DNA from: Litorimonas sp964352855
GTDB lineage: Bacteria > Pseudomonadota > Alphaproteobacteria > Caulobacterales > Maricaulaceae
Reading direction: 5' to 3'
DNA: 64,000 nucleotides
Assembly (NCBI GenBank): GCA_964352855.1
Contig: CAYGTR010000002.1
Coordinates: 78,685-142,684, forward strand
This document shows, piece after piece, positions 17,133-24,937 of this stretch. Below the pieces are notes generated by a model, which was given only the letters and a program-made list of their open reading frames with translations, was not told the DNA's origin and did no database searches. The number at the start of each line of letters is the position of its first letter. Position 1 is the first letter of the stretch. The translations under genes were made by a program, and so were the position numbers.

Positions 17133-18962
17133 ATGCAGTATATCACAACAGGTCTGATCACCTTTTTAATAGCTTTAACCCTGTCGTTGACCTCCGTATG
17201 GGGTCATGCACATGCGACCGATCTGGAGGCGAACTTAAAGGCAGATTTTTCACAATTGGTTGATAAATTACCGGCTAAAGGTAAACTTATAAATCCTGCG
17301 TCTCCGAGAGTGGCGGCCATATTTGGGGATACAGCGATTGGCAAAATCGTCCAAGACAAAGACGTGCCCGGCGGCATAGCTTTTGAAGTCCAAAATAATG
17401 AAATAGGGTTAAATTCTTGGTCAGGCGGCGTGAATTGGCCAATGACGAATGATATTAGGAAGGGCGATACGGTTCTTCTGTCTTTTTGGGCCAAGGGCAT
17501 CGAAGCTCGGAATGAGTCCAACACGCCCATTATCTCTTCGATACGTTTACAACAGAGCCAAACTCCCTATTTATCGGCTGCTGAGAGTGCTGCGCATCTT
17601 GAACGCGAATGGAAACAATATTTTGTAGCGGGCCGCTCAGACCATCTTATTGAAGCGGGGCAAGCCGGTATTTCTTTTCATATGGGGTTAAGTCGGCAAA
17701 CCATTCGTCTTGGCCCAGCTTATATCCTCAATTTTGGCCCTGATGTCTCGCCCTCTGACTTACCGCGAAATAAGATTTATTATGATGGTATGGAAGCAGA
17801 TGCCCCTTGGCGTGCTGAAGCCATGGCCCGCATAAATGAACATCGAAAGGGAGATTTGGTTATTCGCGTGTTAGACACGGAAGGGAAGCCTGTTCAAAAT
17901 TCGCCTGTGAACATCAATCAAACACAGAGTGCGTTTAATTTCGGCACTTTCATCGGTCATGATTTTAACGCTCCGCAGACGGAAACAGAGAAGAGGTATT
18001 TTGAGAGCTTCAAAGAAAATTTTAATACAGCAACGCTTCCTCTGTATTGGGCTGATTGGGGTTGGACAGACGGCGGTAGTAAGGCCGCATATAAAGAAAA
18101 TATTCGCTTTGTAACTGAGCAGGGCATACTATGGCGAGGCCATCCGATCCTCTGGCCCGGTGAGTTTCAAATGCCCAGTCGTATCTTAAACGCCAAAGGT
18201 GACGCTAAAAAACAACGGGAACAGGTGTTAAGTCATGTGCGTGAGGTGATGGGCTTTATCAAAGATTATAACCCAATTGTCATTGATATGGTCAATGAGG
18301 TGCGTGTCAATCAGTATTTTAAGGAAAACGGCAATCCTGAGCTTGTTGCAGACGCCTTTCAACTGGCACATGAAATTGCGCCGGATATTCCGCTGATGGT
18401 AAATGACTATGCGATACTCAATAGCGGTGGTCAAAATGTCGGGGCCATCAATTTTTATCATCAATGGCTCGATGATATGAAAGCGAAAAATGTACCCGTC
18501 GGCGGCATTGGCTTTCAGGGACATTTCAGTGCGGGGCTAACTTCTCCAAAGCGGGTGATGGATATTCTTAGCGATTTTTCACGTCACGGTTTGCCCTTGC
18601 AAATAACGGAGTTTGATATCGAGACTTTAGATGAAGAGGTGCAGGCGCAATATACGCAAGACTTCCTTTTAGCCGCGTTTAGCGAACCCGCACTTAATGC
18701 ATTTATTGTCTGGGGTTGGTGGGAAGGTGACCATTGGAAGCCGAATGCCGCTATGTTGCGCAGAGATTGGTCACCCAAACCGAATTATAAAGCTTGGCGG
18801 GATACCGTTTTTGGCCTGTTCAGAACCCATGAAACCATTATCACGAATGAACATGGCGAAGCCCGCATTCGTGCTTTTAAGGGTGATTATGCAATTTCAG
18901 TTGGTGGTCAAACTGTGTCAGTCACATTAGACCAAACTCAAGAGATTGAGATTACCCTTTAG
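17133..18962 (+). CDS. Secreted GH10-like glycoside hydrolase with N-terminal carbohydrate-binding-like domain
   Basis: A 609-aa exported protein with a Sec-type signal peptide (about 1-28, ending GHAHA). Residues about 35-210 look like a beta-sandwich carbohydrate-binding module of the CBM4/9-like sort. The rest is a GH10 TIM barrel. The acid/base is probably Glu389 in DMVNEVRVNQY and the nucleophile Glu493 in QITEFDIET; supporting blocks are FRGHPILW-like WRGHPILWPG and GGIGFQGHFS. GH10 enzymes are mostly endo-beta-1,4-xylanases. The usual Trp of the WDVVNE motif is Ile here, so the specificity may differ. It closes the cluster and may release the oligosaccharide or glycoside that the redox enzymes then use. 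A beta-sandwich-like tail follows the barrel. Confidence 0.88.
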   Translation: MQYITTGLITFLIALTLSLTSVWGHAHATDLEANLKADFSQLVDKLPAKGKLINPASPRVAAIFGDTAIGKIVQDKDVPGGIAFEVQNNEIGLNSWSGGVNWPMTNDIRKGDTVLLSFWAKGIEARNESNTPIISSIRLQQSQTPYLSAAESAAHLEREWKQYFVAGRSDHLIEAGQAGISFHMGLSRQTIRLGPAYILNFGPDVSPSDLPRNKIYYDGMEADAPWRAEAMARINEHRKGDLVIRVLDTEGKPVQNSPVNINQTQSAFNFGTFIGHDFNAPQTETEKRYFESFKENFNTATLPLYWADWGWTDGGSKAAYKENIRFVTEQGILWRGHPILWPGEFQMPSRILNAKGDAKKQREQVLSHVREVMGFIKDYNPIVIDMVNEVRVNQYFKENGNPELVADAFQLAHEIAPDIPLMVNDYAILNSGGQNVGAINFYHQWLDDMKAKNVPVGGIGFQGHFSAGLTSPKRVMDILSDFSRHGLPLQITEFDIETLDEEVQAQYTQDFLLAAFSEPALNAFIVWGWWEGDHWKPNAAMLRRDWSPKPNYKAWRDTVFGLFRTHETIITNEHGEARIRAFKGDYAISVGGQTVSVTLDQTQEIEITL

Positions 18963-19007
18963 TGCCTGCGTATTTTTGCCGTAATGACGACATCAGTGGA
19001 ATATTCT

Positions 19008-19056
19008 ACGCGTAACGACTAGGAGTGAACTTACCCTCTGTGACTTAACGCGTAAC
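19008..19056. promoter_or_regulatory. Direct repeat ACGCGTAAC upstream of the acyl-CoA dehydrogenase pair
   Basis: The nonamer ACGCGTAAC occurs at 19008-19016 and again at 19048-19056, 40 bases apart, close to four helical turns. Both lie in the 128-base gap before the dehydrogenase operon. The spacing suits a regulator binding the same DNA face; no cognate regulator is visible nearby. Confidence 0.3.
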
Positions 19057-19090
19057 TCGGCTAAACAGCTTCAAGCCAAAAGGATGAATT

Positions 19091-20266
19091 ATGAGCGATT
19101 TACAAGCATTTAAAATGGACGTGCGGGCTTGGCTCGAAGAGAACTGCCCGAAAGAGATGCGTGTGCGCATGACATCATTCGAAGATGCCTGTTGGGGCGG
19201 ACGTAATTGGACGTTCCAAAGTGAAGCTCAGAAAGTCTGGCTTGAACGTATGGTCGCAAAGGGGTGGACGGTTCCAACCTGGCCAAAGGAGTATGGGGGA
19301 TCTGGGCTTAGCCGTGCAGAAGAGGCCGTGCTGTTGAAAGAAATGGCACGTATTGATGCGCGTTCGCCTCTCTCCAGTTTTGGTATTTGGATGCTTGGCC
19401 CTGCGCTCTTGAAATTTGGGAATGAGGCTCAAAAAGCTGAGCATCTCCCAAAAATTGCACGCGGTGAAATTCGCTGGTGCCAAGGATATTCAGAGCCCAA
19501 TGCAGGGTCTGACTTGGCTTCTTTGGCGACAAAGGCCGAAGATAAAGGTGATCATTACTTAGTGAACGGCCAAAAAGTTTGGACATCCTATGCGGATAAG
19601 GCAGATTGGATTTTCTGTCTTGTGCGGACGGATAATACAGGCCGTAAGCATGATGGCATTTCATTCTTGCTCTTTGACATGGAAACCAAAGGCGTAGAGG
19701 CGCGGCCTATCACACTCATTTCCGGTAAGTCTGCATTCTGCGAAACGTTCTTTACTGATGTGAAGGTGCCCAAAGAAAACCTTGTTGGCATAGAGGGTAA
19801 AGGCTGGTCGATTGCGAAATATCTCTTGACGCATGAAAGAGAAATGATCGGCGGTCAAAATGATGCGACACGTCCGATCCACGAAATCGCTGCGGGCATA
19901 TTGGGGTTGGAAAACGGCATGCTCGCGGACTCAATTCTTCGCGCCAAAATTGCAGAAACTGAAATTGATGAGTGGGCCTTTAACCTCACAATGAAACGCA
20001 AACTCGCCGAAGCTAAAGCCGGTGCGTCATTAGGTGCAGATAGCTCTATGCTGAAATATTACGGCACAGAGCTGAATAAGCGCCGTTTTGAACTGATGAT
20101 GGACGCGGCAGGACATGACGGTTTAGAGTGGGAGGGCGAACGCTCGAGTGAGGGTAAGCTCGCCCGGGATTGGCTTCGCACAAAAGCAAACTCTATCGAA
20201 GGCGGCACATCAGAAGTGCAGCTCAATATTATTTCAAAACACATTCTCCAGCTTCCGGGAGCCTAA
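19091..20266 (+). CDS. Acyl-CoA dehydrogenase family protein (subunit 1 of pair)
   Basis: A 391-aa acyl-CoA dehydrogenase-type flavoprotein. The central beta domain has GYSEPNAGSDLASL and NGQKVWTSYADKADW, the usual FAD and substrate signatures, and the C-terminal helical domain ends IEGGTSEVQLNIISKHIL. It catalyses alpha,beta-dehydrogenation of an acyl-CoA thioester. The ATG at 19091 has AAAGGATG upstream at a proper distance. It is followed after three bases by a second dehydrogenase, an arrangement typical of heteromeric enzymes such as the pimeloyl-CoA or steroid side-chain dehydrogenases. The substrate is not readable; a branched or dicarboxylic acyl chain is a guess from relatives. The sequence shows no truncation. 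Confidence 0.88.
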   Translation: MSDLQAFKMDVRAWLEENCPKEMRVRMTSFEDACWGGRNWTFQSEAQKVWLERMVAKGWTVPTWPKEYGGSGLSRAEEAVLLKEMARIDARSPLSSFGIWMLGPALLKFGNEAQKAEHLPKIARGEIRWCQGYSEPNAGSDLASLATKAEDKGDHYLVNGQKVWTSYADKADWIFCLVRTDNTGRKHDGISFLLFDMETKGVEARPITLISGKSAFCETFFTDVKVPKENLVGIEGKGWSIAKYLLTHEREMIGGQNDATRPIHEIAAGILGLENGMLADSILRAKIAETEIDEWAFNLTMKRKLAEAKAGASLGADSSMLKYYGTELNKRRFELMMDAAGHDGLEWEGERSSEGKLARDWLRTKANSIEGGTSEVQLNIISKHILQLPGA

Positions 20267-20269
20267 CAT

Positions 20270-21406
20270 ATGGCGCTTCTTCTTAATGATGATGAGAAAA
20301 TGCTCAGCGAAACAGCTGAGGGTTTTTTCAAAGATAAGGCACCTGTGACGGAGCTCAGAAAGCTACGCGACAGCCGAAATGAAAAGGGCTATTCTGAAAC
20401 TCTCTGGTCAGAAATGGCCGAAATGGGATTTGCGGGTGTCTTAGTACCCGAAGAGCAAGGCGGCGTAGATATGGGTGTTATGGCGGCAGGCTTGCTGGCA
20501 GAGCAAATGGGCCGCAATCTGAGTGCTTCACCTTTTTTCTCGACCTCAGTTTTATCGGCAACAGCGTTCAAAAATAGCGGCGGTGATGTTGCAAAAGCGT
20601 GGTTAGAGAAAATAGCAGCAGGACAAGCTGTCGTGTCTTTTGGTGTTGACGAAGGGCCGAAGCATAATCCGCTCGGGACTGATACGCGCGCGACACGTTC
20701 GGGGAATGGCTTTAAGCTCAATGGCAGTAAGGCCATGGTTTTAGACGCACATGTGGCAGACGCGCATATCATAGTGGCCCGCACGAGTGGTGAGCCGGGC
20801 GATCGTGATGGTCTCAGCCTTTTCTTGGTCGAGAAAAATGCCAAGAATTTGGATGTAGAGCGCATAATCATGGTAGATAGTCGCAATGCGGGACGTCTTG
20901 AGCTTGACGATGTTGAGGTGACGGCCGATGCTTTACTGGGCGACCTTGATAAAGGTGCCGATATTTTAGATCGTGTGATGGGTGCTGGGCGTGCTGTCCT
21001 CGCGGCGGAACTTTTGGGGGCTGGGTCTCAAGCTTTTGACGATACGGTCGCTTATATCAAAGAGCGTAAACAATTTGGCAAAATCATTGGTGAGTTTCAA
21101 GCCCTACAGCATCGGGCCTCGCACCTTTATTCAGAACTCGAGATTTGTCGCTCGGCCGTGTTGGCAGCGTTGAGTGCCATTGATGAAGGGCATGAAAAGG
21201 CAGGTCATATGGCGAATATGGCAAAAGCCAAACTCGGCCAAGTGGCGAAACTGGCCGCCCTGGAAGGTATTCAAATGCATGGCGGTGTCGGTATGACCGA
21301 TGAATATGATATTGGTCTATTCCTTAAACGTATTCGCGTTTTGCAGGAGCTATTAGGGGATGAGAATTATCACCTCAATGATTTTGCCAAAGCGAACGGT
21401 TATTAA
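20270..21406 (+). CDS. Acyl-CoA dehydrogenase family protein (subunit 2 of pair)
   Basis: A 378-aa partner of the preceding dehydrogenase, translated from an ATG with GGGAG just upstream inside the previous gene's end. The N-terminal helical domain contains LWSEMAEMGFAGVLVPEEQGG. The usual central FAD segment is degenerate (VSFGVDEGPKHNPLGTDTRA replaces the canonical TEP-GSD block), while the C-terminus keeps FGKIIGEFQALQHRAS and the HGGVGMTDEYDIG signature. The weak FAD loop in one subunit and the intact one in the other fits an alpha2beta2 heteromer in which subunits share active-site parts. It converges on a CAP-domain gene, with two bases between the stop codons. Confidence 0.86.
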   Translation: MALLLNDDEKMLSETAEGFFKDKAPVTELRKLRDSRNEKGYSETLWSEMAEMGFAGVLVPEEQGGVDMGVMAAGLLAEQMGRNLSASPFFSTSVLSATAFKNSGGDVAKAWLEKIAAGQAVVSFGVDEGPKHNPLGTDTRATRSGNGFKLNGSKAMVLDAHVADAHIIVARTSGEPGDRDGLSLFLVEKNAKNLDVERIIMVDSRNAGRLELDDVEVTADALLGDLDKGADILDRVMGAGRAVLAAELLGAGSQAFDDTVAYIKERKQFGKIIGEFQALQHRASHLYSELEICRSAVLAALSAIDEGHEKAGHMANMAKAKLGQVAKLAALEGIQMHGGVGMTDEYDIGLFLKRIRVLQELLGDENYHLNDFAKANGY

Positions 21407-21408
21407 AT

Positions 21409-22128
21409 TCAACGCGTTGCGGTATTATAGGTCGTGGTGATCTCTTCTAAAGGACTGGCCACGATCATCGCCCAATAGGTTGAGTAAGTTGTTGTGGGTT
21501 CATAAACGAGGGCGATCCCGAAATCGACAACGTCTTCCCGCAGCAGATTTTCATTGTGTCCGGGGCTATCTTTCCAGGCTTGAAAGACCTTGTCCCAACT
21601 CTTTTGGCCTGTGGCTACATTTTCACCGGCAATGGAGAAATAATAACCTTGTCGTTGCACACGATCACCATGACCTGAGCCATCTGTTCCTGTATGCGAA
21701 ATAATCCCGGCTTGGGCGAGGTCGCTGGCATGAACTTCTGAAGCTAAGTTAAGTCTTTGGTTTAAACGAACGGGCCCAAGCCCGTATTCTGCGCGATACG
21801 CGTTTAAATCAAATATAGCGGCATTTAGGTCTAATGGTTCAGGCGGTATATTCGGAAATATCGCGTTTGCGCCAAAGCCGTCATTTAGGCGACATTGAGC
21901 GTCAGGTTTTGTGACGTCAGGTTGATAAGTGACGGCGCCTCTACATTTCGTATCAGATTTGCAAAGGGCAGAACATTCTTCAGAGGATGTTACAGGGAAA
22001 ACAGCATAAGTACCGTCATCGTCTTTAAATTCACCAATTTTGCCTTCGACAGAATGTGCAACAGAGGCTAGGCCAATCAGAGAGGAAACAGAGAAAAGAA
22101 ACAGTCCGGTTTTCATTGATAGGGCCAT
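21409..22128 (-). CDS. Secreted CAP-domain protein with N-terminal PAN/Apple-like segment
   Basis: A 239-aa exported protein. The Sec signal peptide ends near ASVAHS. Residues about 28-85 contain four Cys in a spacing like small PAN/Apple modules (EECSALCKSDTKCRGA, then AQCRL). Residues about 100-230 form a CAP (SCP/PR-1) domain: FDLNAYRAEYGLGPV, ASEVHASDL, SHTGTDGSGHGDRV, GENVATG, then FQAWKDSPGHNENLL. The conserved His and Glu of the CAP cavity are present. Bacterial CAP proteins are secreted or envelope-bound with unclear function. AGGAG lies seven bases before the ATG at 22128. It faces the acyl-CoA dehydrogenase genes tail to tail. Confidence 0.85.
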   Translation of the reverse strand: MALSMKTGLFLFSVSSLIGLASVAHSVEGKIGEFKDDDGTYAVFPVTSSEECSALCKSDTKCRGAVTYQPDVTKPDAQCRLNDGFGANAIFPNIPPEPLDLNAAIFDLNAYRAEYGLGPVRLNQRLNLASEVHASDLAQAGIISHTGTDGSGHGDRVQRQGYYFSIAGENVATGQKSWDKVFQAWKDSPGHNENLLREDVVDFGIALVYEPTTTYSTYWAMIVASPLEEITTTYNTATR

Positions 22129-22222
22129 ACCGAGTCTCCTTCCATCGTAAAAGGATAGATGGCAGTAAAATCCCTACTGAAAGGTTATCAAGCGTGTTAA
22201 AAATTTGAGAGGAAAGCGTAAT

Positions 22223-24223
22223 TTATCTTCCGGAAGACGAGCCTCGACGCGTCTTTGTATTCGCGCCACTTGCCATATCCCGCTCACTTTCAAAGGCCGA
22301 GGCGAGACTATTATAAAAGGCAATTTGCGTGCGAGTTTCAGGGTCTTCCGGATTGACTTCGGGAGCTTTGAGGGGAACGCGCGGCAAGTCTTTATGGGCT
22401 TGCAAGGTATAGCTTTTCCATAAGTCGACGGGCAATAGGCCGCCCGTAATTTTATTCATGGGTGAGTTATCGTCATTCCCCATCCAAATGCCTGTGGTAT
22501 ATTGAGCCGTAAACCCAAAGAACCAGCCATCTCTATAATCTTGCGATGTACCCGTTTTTCCGGCGGCTTCTCGCGAACCAAGTTTGGCGCCATGCCCAGT
22601 GCCTGTTTCCACAACATCTCTAAGCATAGATGTCATTTGTCGCGCATAAGGGACTGAATAAGCGCGTGAGGGTTTAAATGTGCGGCGGGAATAAAGTGGG
22701 CGTTTAGCCGTATTTGTAATCTCTTCAATCAGGTAAGCGTTCCGCAAAATGCCTTCATTCGCAAATACGGAATAGGCCATTGTCATTTCCTGTAAATTGA
22801 CCTCTGATGTCCCTAAAGAAATTGAAAATTCAGGTCTCAAAATCGTTTTTATGCCGAATCGTTTTGCAAGGTTGGCTACTTGTGTTGGTCCTATTTCGGA
22901 CCCAACTTGCGCGGCTATTGTATTAACTGAGTGCTTTAATGCCTCGCGCAGCGTCATGGGGCCTCGATAGCGGCGCGTATAATTTTCCGGCTTCCATCCC
23001 GCGATGTCTGTCGGTTGGTCAATACGAATCGTGCCTGGTGTGAAGCCGTCCTCAATCGCAGCAGCATAGACAAAGGCTTTAAAAGAAGAGCCGGGCTGTC
23101 TTTGTGCTTGCGTCGCGCGATTAAATTTTGACGTTGCATAATCGTGTCCTCCGACCATTGCCCGGAGCGCCCCGGTGGAATTTTCAATGCTCACCAAGGC
23201 GGCTTCACTGACACGCTTGGACTTTCCGGACGCCTCTAAAATCTTCGTGACAGAGTCATGCGCCATTTGTTGACGTTTGGTATCAATCGTTGTTTTCACA
23301 ATCAAATCTTTGGATTGACCGCCCACCAGTTCTTCAGCGCGTTCTGCAACCGCGTCAAAAACATAACCGATAATGTCCGGATCAAGTAAAGGCTCAGCGT
23401 CCGCCACAAGGGTCGGCCTATCAGCACGCGCTTCTATTTCTTGCTGCGGGCTAATGAGGCCGTTAGCGGTCATGCGTTGCAAAACAAGATGTGAGCGGGC
23501 GAGGGCGACGTTAAAGTGACGTGTCGGATCATAGCGGCTAGGTGCTTTTGGCAGAGCCGCTAAAAGAGCCGCTTGCGAGAGTCTCAGCGTCCGCGCAGAA
23601 TGGCCGAAATATTTTTGCGAAGCGGCTTCAACACCGTAAACTTGTGGGCCCAGATTGATGCGGTTGAGGTAGAGCTCCAAGATTTCAGGCTTGCTCAACA
23701 TGGCTTCCATATCACGGGCCAGAAACATTTCCTGCACTTTGCGGCGATATGTTTTTTCAGGTGTTAAAACCATGTTTTTGACAAGTTGTTGCGTCAATGT
23801 TGATGCGCCTTGCGTCTTTTCACCCGTTCTTGTGTTGGTCAGAAGGGCCCGCATGATCGCTTTGTTGTCGATACCTGTATGATCATAGAAGCGCTCATCC
23901 TCAATGGCTAAGAAGGCATCCGCGACAAATTTGGGCATATCATCGAGTTTCAGAGGTTCGCCAATGAAGGGGCCACGATGTCCGATTAGCTGTCCGTCCA
24001 TGTCTAGGATCGTAATATTTGGCTTGAGGTTCATCTCCCACATCGTTGATTTGTCAGGTAAGTTTGGCAAGCCGTCCAATAAGTAAGCTCGGGCTTGATA
24101 ATAGCTGATTGCGCAGACGAGAACGATAATTGTGATCACAGATAGCCATATCGTCCGCTTGCGGCGGAGATTGTTGTCATTCGCAACATCTATGTCAGCG
24201 CGATAGGTTGGCATATTATCCAT
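22223..24223 (-). CDS. Class A penicillin-binding protein (PBP1A-like, bifunctional)
   Basis: A 666-aa bifunctional peptidoglycan synthase anchored by one N-terminal membrane helix (about 25-42). The GT51 glycosyltransferase domain has the catalytic EDERFYDHTG motif (from Glu108), GASTLTQQLVKN and KPEILELYLNRI. The transpeptidase domain has Ser379 in PGSSFK, Ser432-Val-Asn in the second motif and Lys556-Thr-Gly-Thr in the third. All catalytic motifs are intact. It builds and crosslinks glycan strands at the periplasmic face. The C-terminus is a short basic, Ser/Arg-rich tail. It is shorter than classical PBP1A (no inserted OB domain seen), so PBP1A-like or PBP2A-like is the safer name. It is divergent from the YcgN-like gene. 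Confidence 0.92.
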   Translation of the reverse strand: MDNMPTYRADIDVANDNNLRRKRTIWLSVITIIVLVCAISYYQARAYLLDGLPNLPDKSTMWEMNLKPNITILDMDGQLIGHRGPFIGEPLKLDDMPKFVADAFLAIEDERFYDHTGIDNKAIMRALLTNTRTGEKTQGASTLTQQLVKNMVLTPEKTYRRKVQEMFLARDMEAMLSKPEILELYLNRINLGPQVYGVEAASQKYFGHSARTLRLSQAALLAALPKAPSRYDPTRHFNVALARSHLVLQRMTANGLISPQQEIEARADRPTLVADAEPLLDPDIIGYVFDAVAERAEELVGGQSKDLIVKTTIDTKRQQMAHDSVTKILEASGKSKRVSEAALVSIENSTGALRAMVGGHDYATSKFNRATQAQRQPGSSFKAFVYAAAIEDGFTPGTIRIDQPTDIAGWKPENYTRRYRGPMTLREALKHSVNTIAAQVGSEIGPTQVANLAKRFGIKTILRPEFSISLGTSEVNLQEMTMAYSVFANEGILRNAYLIEEITNTAKRPLYSRRTFKPSRAYSVPYARQMTSMLRDVVETGTGHGAKLGSREAAGKTGTSQDYRDGWFFGFTAQYTTGIWMGNDDNSPMNKITGGLLPVDLWKSYTLQAHKDLPRVPLKAPEVNPEDPETRTQIAFYNSLASAFESERDMASGANTKTRRGSSSGR

Positions 24224-24241
24224 TTAGTGTAAGTGGCCTAT

Positions 24242-24712
24242 ATGGTTGCTAAATCAAAATTTCCCTTTTGGAAAACCAAAAATATGGCCGAAATGAGCCG
24301 AGACGAGTGGGAAAGTCTCTGTGATGGCTGTGGAAAGTGTTGTTGCATCCGACTTGAAGACGAAGAAGATGGTGCGATCTATATTACAGATGTGGCCTGT
24401 CGGCTTTTCAATCCGGAAACCTGCGCCTGTAGTGATTATGCGAATCGGAGTACTCGCGTGCCCGATTGTGTGACGTTAACGCCCGTGAATGTCGATCAAC
24501 TCCACTGGATGCCCCAAACATGTGCTTACAGACTAATTTCAGAGGGAAAAGACCTCCCAGATTATCATCACTTAGTCTCCGGATCGCGTGAGACTATTCA
24601 CGAAGCGGGTATGAGCGTTCAAAATGCCGTTGTCAGCGAGGATTTGGTGAATGAAGACGACGTGCACCATCGAATCGTTATTTGGCCGGGGGAGCCTGAC
24701 ATAAATAAATAG
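24242..24712 (+). CDS. YcgN/YkgJ-family cysteine-cluster protein (UPF0260)
   Basis: A 156-aa cytoplasmic protein of the YcgN family. The N-terminal block SLCDGCGKCCCIRLEDEE and the following FNPETCACSDYANRS supply a conserved Cys cluster, likely binding zinc or an Fe-S centre. Further family blocks are VPDCVTLTPVNVDQLHWMPQTCAYRL and the C-terminal DLVNEDDVHHRIVIWPGEP. The biochemical role is unknown. Start: the ATG at 24242 is taken; a GTG at 24233 is in frame, and neither has a good ribosome site. It is divergent from the PBP gene and followed by a 225-base spacer before the sphingolipid island, in which no convincing promoter was found. Confidence 0.85.
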   Translation: MVAKSKFPFWKTKNMAEMSRDEWESLCDGCGKCCCIRLEDEEDGAIYITDVACRLFNPETCACSDYANRSTRVPDCVTLTPVNVDQLHWMPQTCAYRLISEGKDLPDYHHLVSGSRETIHEAGMSVQNAVVSEDLVNEDDVHHRIVIWPGEPDINK

Positions 24713-24937
24713 ACCGTTTTGACGCGACAGATGTATTTCTTCGCCTCTGAGTTGTGTGTCAGTGTAGTTTTCGTGTTATAGATATGTCACATTTTGTATT
24801 AAAGCGTGAGAAACTGCTGTTTTTGAATGTGTTAGGAACTTATTTACGTCATAGGGCCAAACCTTTAATGACAGTTTTTTGACTGAGTAGCTAAAATACC
24901 ATCGGTAGATACAAGCGCGTTAAAAGCGGAACATATT

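Noticed and set aside
24713..24937. Promoter with TTGACT (24879) and TAAAAT (24892) before the acyl-AMP ligase
   Set aside because: The spacer is only seven bases; no pair with 16-18 spacing was found.
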